Below, in pieces: positions 13,521 through 23,899 of a DNA stretch of 23,899 bases. A model generated the notes under the pieces. That model worked only from the letters and a program-made list of their open reading frames with translations, made no database searches and was not told where the DNA came from. Position numbers and translations under genes: made by a program. The DNA comes from Euglena gracilis (lineage: Eukaryota > Euglenozoa > Euglenophyceae > Euglenales > Euglenaceae), in the NCBI GenBank assembly GCA_900893395.1, contig CAAHFI011268875.1:1-23899 (forward strand). The letters run 5' to 3'. Positions within the stretch are counted from its first letter, which is position 1, and every line of letters begins with the position of its first letter.

Positions 13521-13727
13521 CCTAGTGGTACTCACATTTGGGTCCAGAGCACCCATCCAGATTCTTCAAAATTTGCAAGTTATATGACATCCGCATGTTT
13601 TTCACACCCGTAGGCACTAATCCGGCCGGCACACTGGAATATCTATCCCTGGGAACATAATGGGAACCCCCAATCGGTTTCCAGTTTGAGGCCCATATGA
13701 CCCTGTTCCTTGGGCCCAGGTGGGCTG
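13521..13727. repeat. Chimeric A/B junction unit
   Basis: This unit is A at its left (GACCTAG, CTCAC, and GCAAGTTATATG ending near 13585) and B at its right (GAATATCTATC near 13638, GAGGCCC, CCCTGTTCC, then GGCCTAG). The exchange therefore falls in the 62 bases between diagnostic positions 13580 and 13642. It is also 208 bp long, with a shortened T run in the GATTC...AAAATTTG stretch. The likely mechanism is unequal crossover or conversion between A and B arrays, in register. An assembly join between two near-identical arrays would look the same. Confidence 0.85.
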
Positions 13728-16700
13728 GCCTAGTGGTACTGACATTTGGGGTCCCAGAGCACCCATCCAGATTCTTTCAAAATTTGCAAGGTATATGACA
13801 TCCGCATGTTTTTCACACCCGTAGGCACTAATCCGGCCGGCACACTGGAATCTATCCCTGGGAACATAATGGGAACCCCCAATCGGTTTCCAGTTTGAGG
13901 CCCATATGACCCTGTTCCTTGGGCCCAGGTGGGCTGGCCTAGTGGTACTGACATTTGGGGTCCCAGAGCACCCATCCAGATTCTTTCAAAATTTGCAAGG
14001 TATATGACATCCGCATGTTTTTCACACCCGTAGGCACTAATCCGGCCGGCACACTGGAATATCTATCCCTGGGAACATAATGGGAACCCCCAATCGGTTT
14101 CCAGTTTGAGGCCCATATGACCCTGTTCCTTGGGCCCAGGTGGGCTGGCCTAGTGGTACTGACATTTGGGGTCCCAGAGCACCCATCCAGATTCTTTCAA
14201 AATTTGCAAGTATATGACATCCGCATGTTTTTCACACCCGTAGGCACTAATCCGGCCGGCACACTGGAATATCTATCCCTGGGAACATAATGGGAACCCC
14301 CAATCGGTTTCCAGTTTGAGGCCCATATGACCCTGTTCCTTGGGCCCAGGTGGGCTGGCCTAGTGGTACTGACATTTGGGGTCCCAGAGCACCCATCCAG
14401 ATTCTTTCAAAATTTGCAAGTATATGACATCCGCATGTTTTTCACACCCGTAGGCACTAATCCGGCCGGCACACTGGAATATCTATCCCTGGGAACATAA
14501 TGGGAACCCCCAATCGGTTTCCAGTTTGAGGCCCATATGACCCTGTTCCTTGGGCCCAGGTGGGCTGGCCTAGTGGTACTGACATTTGGGGTCCCAGAGC
14601 ACCCATCCAGATTCTTTCAAAATTTGCAAGGTATATGACATCCGCATGTTTTTCACACCCGTAGGCACTAATCCGGCCGGCACACTGGAATATCTATCCC
14701 TGGGAACATAATGGGAACCCCCAATCGGTTTCCAGTTTGAGGCCCATATGACCCTGTTCCTTGGGCCCAGGTGGGCTGGCCTAGTGGTACTGACATTTGG
14801 GGTCCCAGAGCACCCATCCAGATTCTTTCAAAATTTGCAAGGTATATGACATCCGCATGTTTTTCACACCCGTAGGCACTAATCCGGCCGGCACACTGGA
14901 ATATCTATCCCTGGGAACATAATGGGAACCCCCAATCGGTTTCCAGTTTGAGGCCCATATGACCCTGTTCCTTGGGCCCAGGTGGGCTGGCCTAGTGGTA
15001 CTGACATTTGGGGTCCCAGAGCACCCATCCAGATTCTTTCAAAATTTGCAAGGTATATGACATCCGCATGTTTTTCACACCCGTAGGCACTAATCCGGCC
15101 GGCACACTGGAATATCTATCCCTGGGAACATAATGGGAACCCCCAATCGGTTTCCAGTTTGAGGCCCATATGACCCTGTTCCTTGGGCCCAGGTGGGCTG
15201 ACCTAGTGGTACTGACATTTGGGGTCCCAGAGCACCCATCCAGATTCTTTCAAAATTTGCAAGGTATATGACATCCGCATGTTTTTCACACCCGTAGGCA
15301 CTAATCCGGCCGGCACACTGGAATATCTATCCCTGGGAACATAATGGGAACCCCCAATCGGTTTCCAGTTTGAGGCCCATATGACCCTGTTCCTTGGGCC
15401 CAGGTGGGCTGGCCTAGTGGTACTGACATTTGGGGTCCCAGAGCACCCATCCAGATTCTTTCAAAATTTGCAAGGTATATGACATCCGCATGTTTTTCAC
15501 ACCCGTAGGCACTAATCCGGCCGGCACACTGGAATACTATCCCTGGGAACATAATGGGAACCCCCAATCGGTTTCCAGTTTGAGGCCCATATGACCCTGT
15601 TCCTTGGGCCCAGGTGGGCTGGCCTAGTGGTACTGACATTTGGGGTCCCAGAGCACCCATCCAGATTCTTTCAAAATTTGCAAGGTATATGACATCCGCA
15701 TGTTTTTCACACCCGTAGGCACTAATCCGGCCGGCACACTGGAATATCTATCCCTGGGAACATAATGGGAACCCCCAATCGGTTTCCAGTTTGAGGCCCA
15801 TATGACCCTGTTCCTTGGGCCCAGGTGGGCTGGCCTAGTGGTACTGACATTTGGGGTCCCAGAGCACCCATCCAGATTCTTTCAAAATTTGCAAGGTATA
15901 TGACATCCGCATGTTTTTCACACCCGTAGGCACTAATCCGGCCGGCACACTGGAATATCTATCCCTGGGAACATAATGGGAACCCCCAATCGGTTTCCAG
16001 TTTGAGGCCCATATGACCCTGTTCCTTGGGCCCAGGTGGGCTGGCCTAGTGGTACTGACATTTGGGGTCCCAGAGCACCCATCCAGATTCTTTCAAAATT
16101 TGCAAGGTATATGACATCCGCATGTTTTTCACACCCGTAGGCACTAATCCGGCCGGCACACTGGAATATCTATCCCTGGGAACATAATGGGAACCCCCAA
16201 TCGGTTTCCAGTTTGAGGCCCATATGACCCTGTTCCTTGGGCCCAGGTGGGCTGGCCTAGTGGTACTGACATTTGGGGTCCCAGAGCACCCATCCAGATT
16301 CTTTCAAAATTTGCAAGGTATATGACATCCGCATGTTTTTCACACCCGTAGGCACTAATCCGGCCGGCACACTGGAATATCTATCCCTGGGAACATAATG
16401 GGAACCCCCAATCGGTTTCCAGTTTGAGGCCCATATGACCCTGTTCCTTGGGCCCAGGTGGGCTGGCCTAGTGGTACTGACATTTGGGGTCCCAGAGCAC
16501 CCATCCAGATTCTTTCAAAATTTGCAAGGTATATGACATCCGCATGTTTTTCACACCCGTAGGCACTAATCCGGCCGGCACACTGGAATATCTATCCCTG
16601 GGAACATAATGGGAACCCCCAATCGGTTTCCAGTTTGAGGCCCATATGACCCTGTTCCTTGGGCCCAGGTGGGCTGGCCTAGTGGTACTGACATTTGGGG

Positions 16701-19700
16701 TCCCAGAGCACCCATCCAGATTCTTTCAAAATTTGCAAGGTATATGACATCCGCATGTTTTTCACACCCGTAGGCACTAATCCGGCCGGCACACTGGAAT
16801 ATCTATCCCTGGGAACATAATGGGAACCCCCAATCGGTTTCCAGTTTGAGGCCCATATGACCCTGTTCCTTGGGCCCAGGTGGGCTGGCCTAGTGGTACT
16901 GACATTTGGGGTCCCAGAGCACCCATCCAGATTCTTTCAAAATTTGCAAGTATATGACATCCGCATGTTTTTCACACCCGTAGGCACTAATCCGGCCGGC
17001 ACACTGGAATATCTATCCCTGGGAACATAATGGGAACCCCCAATCGGTTTCCAGTTTGAGGCCCATATGACCCTGTTCCTTGGGCCCAGGTGGGCTGGCC
17101 TAGTGGTACTGACATTTGGGGTCCCAGAGCACCCATCCAGATTCTTTCAAAATTTGCAAGTATATGACATCCGCATGTTTTTCACACCCGTAGGCACTAA
17201 TCCGGCCGGCACACTGGAATATCTATCCCTGGGAACATAATGGGAACCCCCAATCGGTTTCCAGTTTGAGGCCCATATGACCCTGTTCCTTGGGCCCAGG
17301 TGGGCTGGCCTAGTGGTACTGACATTTGGGGTCCCAGAGCACCCATCCAGATTCTTTCAAAATTTGCAAGGTATATGACATCCGCATGTTTTTCACACCC
17401 GTAGGCACTAATCCGGCCGGCACACTGGAATATCTATCCCTGGGAACATAATGGGAACCCCCAATCGGTTTCCAGTTTGAGGCCCATATGACCCTGTTCC
17501 TTGGGCCCAGGTGGGCTGGCCTAGTGGTACTGACATTTGGGGTCCCAGAGCACCCATCCAGATTCTTTCAAAATTTGCAAGGTATATGACATCCGCATGT
17601 TTTTCACACCCGTAGGCACTAATCCGGCCGGCACACTGGAATATCTATCCCTGGGAACATAATGGGAACCCCCAATCGGTTTCCAGTTTGAGGCCCATAT
17701 GACCCTGTTCCTTGGGCCCAGGTGGGCTGGCCTAGTGGTACTGACATTTGGGGTCCCAGAGCACCCATCCAGATTCTTTCAAAATTTGCAAGTATATGAC
17801 ATCCGCATGTTTTTCACACCCGTAGGCACTAATCCGGCCGGCACACTGGAATATCTATCCCTGGGAACATAATGGGAACCCCCAATCGGTTTCCAGTTTG
17901 AGGCCCATATGACCCTGTTCCTTGGGCCCAGGTGGGCTGGCCTAGTGGTACTGACATTTGGGGTCCCAGAGCACCCATCCAGATTCTTTCAAAATTTGCA
18001 AGGTATATGACATCCGCATGTTTTTCACACCCGTAGGCACTAATCCGGCCGGCACACTGGAATATATATCCCTGGGAACATAATGGGAACCCCCAATCGG
18101 TTTCCAGTTTGAGGCCCATATGACCCTGTTCCTTGGGCCCAGGTGGGCTGGCCTAGTGGTACTGACATTTGGGGTCCCAGAGCACCCATCCAGATTCTTT
18201 CAAAATTTGCAAGGTATATGACATCCGCATGTTTTTCACACCCGTAGGCACTAATCCGGCCGGCACACTGGAATATCTATCCCTGGGAACATAATGGGAA
18301 CCCCCAATCGGTTTCCAGTTTGAGGCCCATATGACCCTGTTCCTTGGGCCCAGGTGGGCTGGCCTAGTGGTACTGACATTTGGGGTCCCAGAGCACCCAT
18401 CCAGATTCTTTCAAAATTTGCAAATTATGACATCCGCATGTTTTTCACACCCGTAGGCACTAATCCGGCCGGCACACTGGAATATCTATCCCTGGGAACA
18501 TAATGGGAACCCCCAATCGGTTTCCAGTTTGAGGCCCATATGACCCTGTTCCTTGGGCCCAGGTGGGCTGGCCTAGTGGTACTGACATTTGGGGTCCCAG
18601 AGCACCCATCCAGATTCTTTCAAAATTTGCAAGGTATATGACATCCGCATGTTTTTCACACCCGTAGGCACTAATCCGGCCGGCACACTGGAATACTATC
18701 CCTGGGAACATAATGGGAACCCCCAATCGGTTTCCAGTTTGAGGCCCATATGACCCTGTTCCTTGGGCCCAGGTGGGCTGGCCTAGTGGTACTACATTTG
18801 GGGTCCCAGAGCACCCATCCAGATTCTTTCAAAATTTGCAAGGTATATGACATCCGCATGTTTTTCACACCCGTAGGCACTAATCCGGCCGGCACACTGG
18901 AATATCTATCCCTGGGAACATAATGGGAACCCCCAATCGGTTTCCAGTTTGAGGCCCATATGACCCTGTTCCTTGGGCCCAGGTGGGCTGGCCTAGTGGT
19001 ACTGACATTTGGGGTCCCAGAGCACCCATCCAGATTCTTTCAAAATTTGCAAGGTATATGACATCCGCATGTTTTTCACACCCGTAGGCACTAATCCGGC
19101 CGGCACACTGGAATATCTATCCCTGGGAACATAATGGGAACCCCCAATCGGTTTCCAGTTTGAGGCCCATATGACCCTGTTCCTTGGGCCCAGGTGGGCT
19201 GGCCTAGTGGTACTGACATTTGGGGTCCCAGAGCACCCATCCAGATTCTTTCAAAATTTGCAAGGTATATGACATCCGCATGTTTTTCACACCCGTAGGC
19301 ACTAATCCGGCCGGCACACTGGAATATCTATCCCTGGGAACATAATGGGAACCCCAATCGGTTTCCAGTTTGAGGCCCATATGACCCTGTTCCTTGGGCC
19401 CAGGTGGGCTGGCCTAGTGGTACTGACATTTGGGGTCCCAGAGCACCCATCCAGATTCTTTCAAAATTTGCAAGGTATATGACATCCGCATGTTTTTCAC
19501 ACCCGTAGGCACTAATCCGGCCGGCACACTGGAATATCTATCCCTGGGAACATAATGGGAACCCCCAATCGGTTTCCAGTTTGAGGCCCATATGACCCTG
19601 TTCCTTGGGCCCAGGTGGGCTGGCCTAGTGGTACTGACATTTGGGGTCCCAGAGCACCCATCCAGATTCTTTCAAAATTTGCAAGGTATATGACATCCGC

Positions 19701-19958
19701 ATGTTTTTCACACCCGTAGGCACTAATCCGGCCGGCACACTGGAATATCTATCCCTGGGAACATAATGGGAACCCCCAATCGGTTTCCAGTTTGAGGCCC
19801 ATATGACCCTGTTCCTTGGGCCCAGGTGGGCTGGCCTAGTGGTACTGACATTTGGGGTCCCAGAGCACCCATCCAGATTCTTTCAAAATTTGCAAGGTAT
19901 ATGACATCCGCATGTTTTTCACACCTAGGCACTAATCCGGCCGGCACACTGGAATATC

Positions 19959-20759
19959 TATCCCTGGGAACATAATGGGAACCCCCAATCGGTTTCCAGT
20001 TTGAGGCCCATATGACCCTGTTCCTTGGGCCCAGGTGGGCTGGCCTAGTGGTACTGACATTTGGGGTCCCAGAGCACCCATCCAGATTCTTTCAAAATTT
20101 GCAAGTATATGACATCCGCATGTTTTTCACACCCGTAGGCACTAATCCGGCCGGCACACTGGAATATCTATCCCTGGGAACATAATGGGAACCCCCAATC
20201 GGTTTCCAGTTTGAGGCCCATATGACCCTGTTCCTTGGGCCCAGGTGGGCTGGCCTAGTGGTACTGACATTTGGGGTCCCAGAGCACCCATCCAGATTCT
20301 TTCAAAATTTGCAAGGTATATGACATCCGCATGTTTTTCACACCCGTAGGCACTAATCCGGCCGGCACACTGGAATATCTATCCCTGGGAACATAATGGG
20401 AACCCCAATCGGTTTCCAGTTTGAGGCCCATATGACCCTGTTCCTTGGGCCCAGGTGGGCTGGCCTAGTGGTACTGACATTTGGGGTCCCAGAGCACCCA
20501 TCCAGATTCTTTCAAAATTTGCAAGGTATATGACATCCGCATGTTTTTCACACCCGTAGGCACTAATCCGGCCGGCACACTGGAATATCTATCCCTGGGA
20601 ACATAATGGGAACCCCCAATCGGTTTCCAGTTTGAGGCCCATATGACCCTGTTCCTTGGGCCCAGGTGGGCTGGCCTAGTGGTACTGACATTTGGGGTCC
20701 CAGAGCACCCATCCAGATTCTTTCAAAATTTGCAAGGTATATGACATCCGCATGTTTTT
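19959..20759. repeat. First copy of a roughly 800-bp duplicated segment in subfamily B
   Basis: By direct line comparison this stretch matches 20799-21599 with no difference. It includes two minor variants in the same places: GCAAGTATATG (near 20104 and 20944) and a four-base C run (20402 and 21242), each pair 840 bp apart. Anchor spacings in the two copies are the same series. Identity breaks at both edges: the left at a variant CACACCTAGG (19922), the right at about 20760/21600. Likely a four-unit tandem duplication by unequal exchange. Confidence 0.6.
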
Positions 20760-20798
20760 CACACCCGTAGGCACTAATCCGGCCGGCACACTGGAATC

Positions 20799-21599
20799 TA
20801 TCCCTGGGAACATAATGGGAACCCCCAATCGGTTTCCAGTTTGAGGCCCATATGACCCTGTTCCTTGGGCCCAGGTGGGCTGGCCTAGTGGTACTGACAT
20901 TTGGGGTCCCAGAGCACCCATCCAGATTCTTTCAAAATTTGCAAGTATATGACATCCGCATGTTTTTCACACCCGTAGGCACTAATCCGGCCGGCACACT
21001 GGAATATCTATCCCTGGGAACATAATGGGAACCCCCAATCGGTTTCCAGTTTGAGGCCCATATGACCCTGTTCCTTGGGCCCAGGTGGGCTGGCCTAGTG
21101 GTACTGACATTTGGGGTCCCAGAGCACCCATCCAGATTCTTTCAAAATTTGCAAGGTATATGACATCCGCATGTTTTTCACACCCGTAGGCACTAATCCG
21201 GCCGGCACACTGGAATATCTATCCCTGGGAACATAATGGGAACCCCAATCGGTTTCCAGTTTGAGGCCCATATGACCCTGTTCCTTGGGCCCAGGTGGGC
21301 TGGCCTAGTGGTACTGACATTTGGGGTCCCAGAGCACCCATCCAGATTCTTTCAAAATTTGCAAGGTATATGACATCCGCATGTTTTTCACACCCGTAGG
21401 CACTAATCCGGCCGGCACACTGGAATATCTATCCCTGGGAACATAATGGGAACCCCCAATCGGTTTCCAGTTTGAGGCCCATATGACCCTGTTCCTTGGG
21501 CCCAGGTGGGCTGGCCTAGTGGTACTGACATTTGGGGTCCCAGAGCACCCATCCAGATTCTTTCAAAATTTGCAAGGTATATGACATCCGCATGTTTTT
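20799..21599. repeat. Second copy of the roughly 800-bp duplicated segment in subfamily B
   Basis: Partner of the segment at 19959-20759, displaced by 840 bp (four units). After about 21600 the copies diverge: this one has a one-base loss in TTTTTCACAC and a short C run, whereas the first copy has lost AT near 20797. The pattern does not clearly continue for a third period, so it is a single duplication and not a proven higher-order repeat. Confidence 0.6.
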
Positions 21600-22984
21600 A
21601 CACCCGTAGGCACTAATCCGGCCGGCACACTGGAATATCTATCCCTGGGAACATAATGGGAACCCCAATCGGTTTCCAGTTTGAGGCCCATATGACCCTG
21701 TTCCTTGGGCCCAGGTGGGCTGGCCTAGTGGTACTGACATTTGGGGTCCCAGAGCACCCATCCAGATTCTTTCAAAATTTGCAAGGTATATGACATCCGC
21801 ATGTTTTTCACACCCGTAGGCACTAATCCCCGGCACACTGGAATATCTATCCCTGGGAACATAATGGGAACCCCAATCGGTTTCCAGTTTGAGGCCCATA
21901 TGACCCTGTTCCTTGGGCCCAGGTGGGCTGGCCTAGTGGTACTGACATTTGGGGTCCCAGAGCACCCATCCAGATTCTTTCAAAATTTGCAAGGTATATG
22001 ACATCCGCATGTTTTTCACACCCGTAGGCACTAATCCGGCCGGCACACTGGAATATCTATCCCTGGGAACATAATGGGAACCCCCAATCGGTTTCCAGTT
22101 TGAGGCCCATATGACCCTGTTCCTTGGGCCCAGGTGGGCTGGCCTAGTGGTACTGACATTTGGGGTCCCAGAGCACCCATCCAGATTCTTTCAAAATTTG
22201 CAAGGTATATGACATCCGCATGTTTTTCACACCCGTAGGCACTAATCCGGCCGGCACACTGGAATATCTATCCCTGGGAACATAATGGGAACCCCCAATC
22301 GGTTTCCAGTTTGAGGCCCATATGACCCTGTTCCTTGGGCCCAGGTGGGCTGGCCTAGTGGTACTGACATTTGGGGTCCCAGAGCACCCATCCAGATTCT
22401 TTCAAAATTTGCAAGGTATATGACATCCGCATGTTTTTCACACCCGTAGGCACTAATCCGGCCGGCACACTGGAATATCTATCCCTGGGAACATAATGGG
22501 AACCCCCAATCGGTTTCCAGTTTGAGGCCCATATGACCCTGTTCCTTGGGCCCAGGTGGGCTGGCCTAGTGGTACTGACATTTGGGGTCCCAGAGCACCC
22601 ATCCAGATTCTTTCAAAATTTGCAAGGTATATGACATCCGCATGTTTTTCACACCCGTAGGCACTAATCCGGCCGGCACACTGGAATATCTATCCCTGGG
22701 AACATAATGGGAACCCCCAATCGGTTTCCAGTTTGAGGCCCATATGACCCTGTTCCTTGGGCCCAGGTGGGCTGGCCTAGTGGTACTGACATTTGGGGTC
22801 CCAGAGCACCCATCCAGATTCTTTCAAAATTTGCAAGGTATATGACATCCGCATGTTTTTCACACCCGTAGGCACTAATCCGGCCGGCACACTGGAATAT
22901 CTATCCCTGGGAACATAATGGGAACCCCAATCGGTTTCCAGTTTGAGGCCCATATGACCCTGTTCCTTGGGCCCAGGTGGGCTG

Positions 22985-23899
22985 ACCTAGTGGTACTGAC
23001 ATTTGGGGTCCCAGAGCACCCATCCAGATTCTTTCAAAATTTTGCAAGGTATATGACATCCGCATGTTTTTCACACCCGTAGGCACTAATCCGGCCGGCA
23101 CACTGGAATACTATCCCTGGGAACATAATGGGAACCCCAATCGGTTTCCAGTTTGAGGCCCATATGACCCTGTTCCTTGGGCCCAGGTGGGCTGACCTAG
23201 TGGTACTCACATTTGGGGTCCCAGAGCACCCATCCAGATTCTTTCAAAATTTGCAAGTATATGACATCCGCATGTTTTTCACACCCGTAGGCACTAATCC
23301 GGCCGGCACACTGGAACCTATCCCTGGGAACATAATGGGAACCCCCAATCGGTTTCCAGTTTGAGGCCCATATGACCCTGTTCCTTGGGCCAGGTGGGCT
23401 GGCCTAGTGGTACTGACATTTGGGGTCCAGAGCACCCATCCAGATTCTTTCAAAATTTGCAAGGTATATGACATCCGCATGTTTTTCACACACCCGTAGG
23501 CACTAATCCGGCCGGCACACTGGAATATCCTATCCTGGGAACATAATGGGAACCCCCAATCGGTTTCCAGTTTGAGGCCCATATGACCCTGTTCCTTGGG
23601 CCCAGGTGGGCTGGCCTAGTGGTACTGACATTTGGGGTCCCAGAGCACCCATCCAGATTCTTTCAAAATTTGCAAGTATATGACATCCGCATGTTTTTCA
23701 CACCCGTAGGCACTAATCCGGCCGGCACACTGGAATACTATCCCTGGGAACATAATGGAACCCCAATCGGTTCCAGTTTGAGGCCCATATGACCCTGTTC
23801 CTTGGGCCCAGGTGGGCTGGCCTAGTGGTACTGACATTTGGGGTCCCAGAGCACCCATCCAGATTCTTTCAAAATTGCAAGGTATATGACATCCGCATG
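22985..23899. repeat. Irregular right end of the array
   Basis: Spacing becomes uneven (210, 207, 212 and 206 bp) after a very regular 210-211 bp. Changes include an extra T in the AAAATTTT run (23040), an extra CA in CACACACCC (near 23488), GAATATCCTATCC (near 23524), and single-base losses near 23391, 23758, 23771 and 23875. Insertions and losses are both present. As at the left end, reduced read depth at a contig terminus is the simplest explanation. Confidence 0.65.
23195..23318. repeat. A-like tract inside subfamily B (possible conversion tract)
   Basis: Here the unit shows the A states GACCTAG and ACTCAC (23195-23210) and an A-like GAACCTATC near 23315. The bases before (CCCTGTTCC near 23170) and after (GAGGCCC and CCCTGTTCC near 23362-23383) are B. 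The preceding unit at 22985 and the one at 15201 also show GACCTAG with otherwise B states. Short conversion from A is plausible, but the tract lies in the irregular right end, so consensus error or mixed-copy polishing may contribute. Confidence 0.5.

Larger units (their letters stand above)
1..13600. repeat. Subfamily A block of the satellite (modal 210-bp unit, 65 anchors)
   Basis: Units carry GACCTAG at the anchor, ACTCAC just after it, GCAAGTTATATG, GAATACCTATC, mostly TTTGAGCCCAT, and CCCTATACCTT. Spacing in the clean interior is 210 bp, or 209 where the C run after GGGAA has four instead of five bases. Because 210 is a multiple of three, a reading frame keeps its phase from unit to unit. 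Even so, no long frame crosses the clean interior, so every frame meets a stop in each unit. This argues directly against coding. A minority of units carry an extra G or C in the GAGCCC stretch (for example near 1172, 1788, 2623, 10543, 10965, 11792, 12013 and 12855). Confidence 0.95.
1..23899. repeat. Tandem satellite DNA array, about 210-bp unit, about 114 head-to-tail copies
   Basis: The CCTAGTGG anchor recurs 114 times in one orientation, usually 209-211 bp apart, with no unrelated sequence between copies. The A unit, numbered from the base before CCTAGTGG, runs: anchor (1-9), GGGGTCCCAGAG (21-32), a CAAAATTTGC block (51-60), CATCCGCATG (72-81), the CCGGCCGG palindrome (106-113), two GGGAAC copies 11 bp apart (135 and 146), CATATG (177-182) and TGGGCCCA (194-201). 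It has 61 C and 45 G in 210 bp (50.5% GC, more C than G on this strand). Only five CpGs are present, at 76, 93, 107, 111 and 159, about 0.4 of expectation. Family knowledge: long uniform arrays of this kind are typical of eukaryotic heterochromatin. I do not recognise the family, and its chromosomal site is not shown. No gene lies anywhere in the array. The window starts and stops mid-unit. Confidence 0.98.
13600..23899. repeat. Subfamily B block of the satellite (modal 211-bp unit, 49 anchors)
   Basis: Relative to A numbering, B units have A1 to G (GGCCTAG), C14 to G (ACTGAC), T64 to G (GCAAGGTATATG), C126 to T (GAATATCTATC), an inserted G after 174 (GAGGCCC), A188 to G and A190 to T (CCCTGTTCCTT). 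The extra G makes the unit 211 bp, so reading phase shifts by one in each full-length unit. These states occur together in nearly every unit from 13.73 to 22.9 kb, so B is a fixed, separately homogenised variant and not scattered error. Recurrent minor variants are GCAAGTATATG (one base lost, for example near 14208, 14418, 16948, 17158, 17793, 20104 and 20944) and a four-base C run (for example near 19352, 20402, 21242, 21662 and 21872). Confidence 0.95.

Noticed and set aside
15301-15660. Longest open reading frame, 119 codons on the minus strand, with others of 60-112 codons across the window
   Set aside because: All are translations of the satellite in varying frames and share the same peptide blocks. 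They arise where indels or the 211-bp unit shift phase past a stop. In the clean 210-bp A interior no frame stays open. There is no start context, domain or codon pattern of a gene.
14209-17165. Recurrent GCAAGTATATG units as a higher-order repeat of subfamily B
   Set aside because: They occur near 14208, 14418, 16948, 17158 and 17793 at irregular unit intervals, and a GG to G loss is a common consensus error. Only the 840-bp pair at 20.0-21.6 kb has a second supporting marker.
1-23899. CRISPR array
   Set aside because: The units are about 210 bp and contiguous, with no unique spacers between short repeats and no cas genes.
1-23899. CENP-B box or similar centromere protein motif
   Set aside because: I searched the consensus on both strands for the TTCG....A..CGGG pattern. 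The nearest match, around CCCGTAGGCACTAATC, lacks the required positions.
1-23899. SINE, LTR or other transposon as the source of the unit
   Set aside because: No A box/B box pair, poly-A tail, terminal repeats, target-site duplications or transposase/reverse-transcriptase fragments are visible. The unit is a simple tandem repeat.
1-23899. Telomere repeats, rRNA or tRNA genes inside the array
   Set aside because: No TTAGGG or TTTAGGG runs, no rRNA-like or tRNA-like stretch, and no break in the repeat register that could hold one.

Overview
The whole window is one uninterrupted tandem array of a satellite DNA, with no gene, RNA gene or transposon that I can support. The repeat unit is about 210 bp. 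I counted 114 unit anchors (the CCTAGTGG motif), all in the same orientation, from base 1 to base 23899. The array enters mid-unit (about phase 15, taking the base before CCTAGTGG as phase 1) and leaves mid-unit (about phase 80), so neither natural edge of the array is present.

Layout. Bases 1 to about 13,600 hold subfamily A (modal unit 210 bp, 65 anchors). Bases about 13,600 to 23,899 hold subfamily B (modal unit 211 bp, 49 anchors). B differs from A at six substitutions and one inserted G, all spread round the unit. The switch is abrupt and falls inside one unit, between 13,580 and 13,642. One of the B differences (the extra G) already appears in the last A units before the switch. Within B, about 800 bp is repeated without a mismatch at an offset of 840 bp (near 20.0-20.8 and 20.8-21.6 kb). 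Near the right end a short A-like tract lies inside B. The first about 3 kb, and more mildly the last about 0.9 kb, are full of small deletions, while the interior is nearly uniform. That is the pattern of a long-read contig whose ends were poorly polished, although real decay at an array edge is possible.

Organism. A homogeneous array of more than 23 kb with about 210-bp units indicates a eukaryotic nuclear genome, probably centromeric, pericentromeric or subtelomeric heterochromatin. The A unit is 50.5% GC (61 C, 45 G) but has only 5 CpG against about 13 expected, which fits a CpG-methylated genome such as a vertebrate or plant. I do not recognise the satellite family and cannot name the species.

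Coding potential. The many short reading frames of 60-119 codons are translations of the repeat itself, and their ends are set by indels and by the 210/211-bp phase. None looks like a gene, and I saw no new biological system here. The points of interest concern how the satellite evolved: subfamily junction, local duplication, conversion tract and a possible ancestral half-unit.
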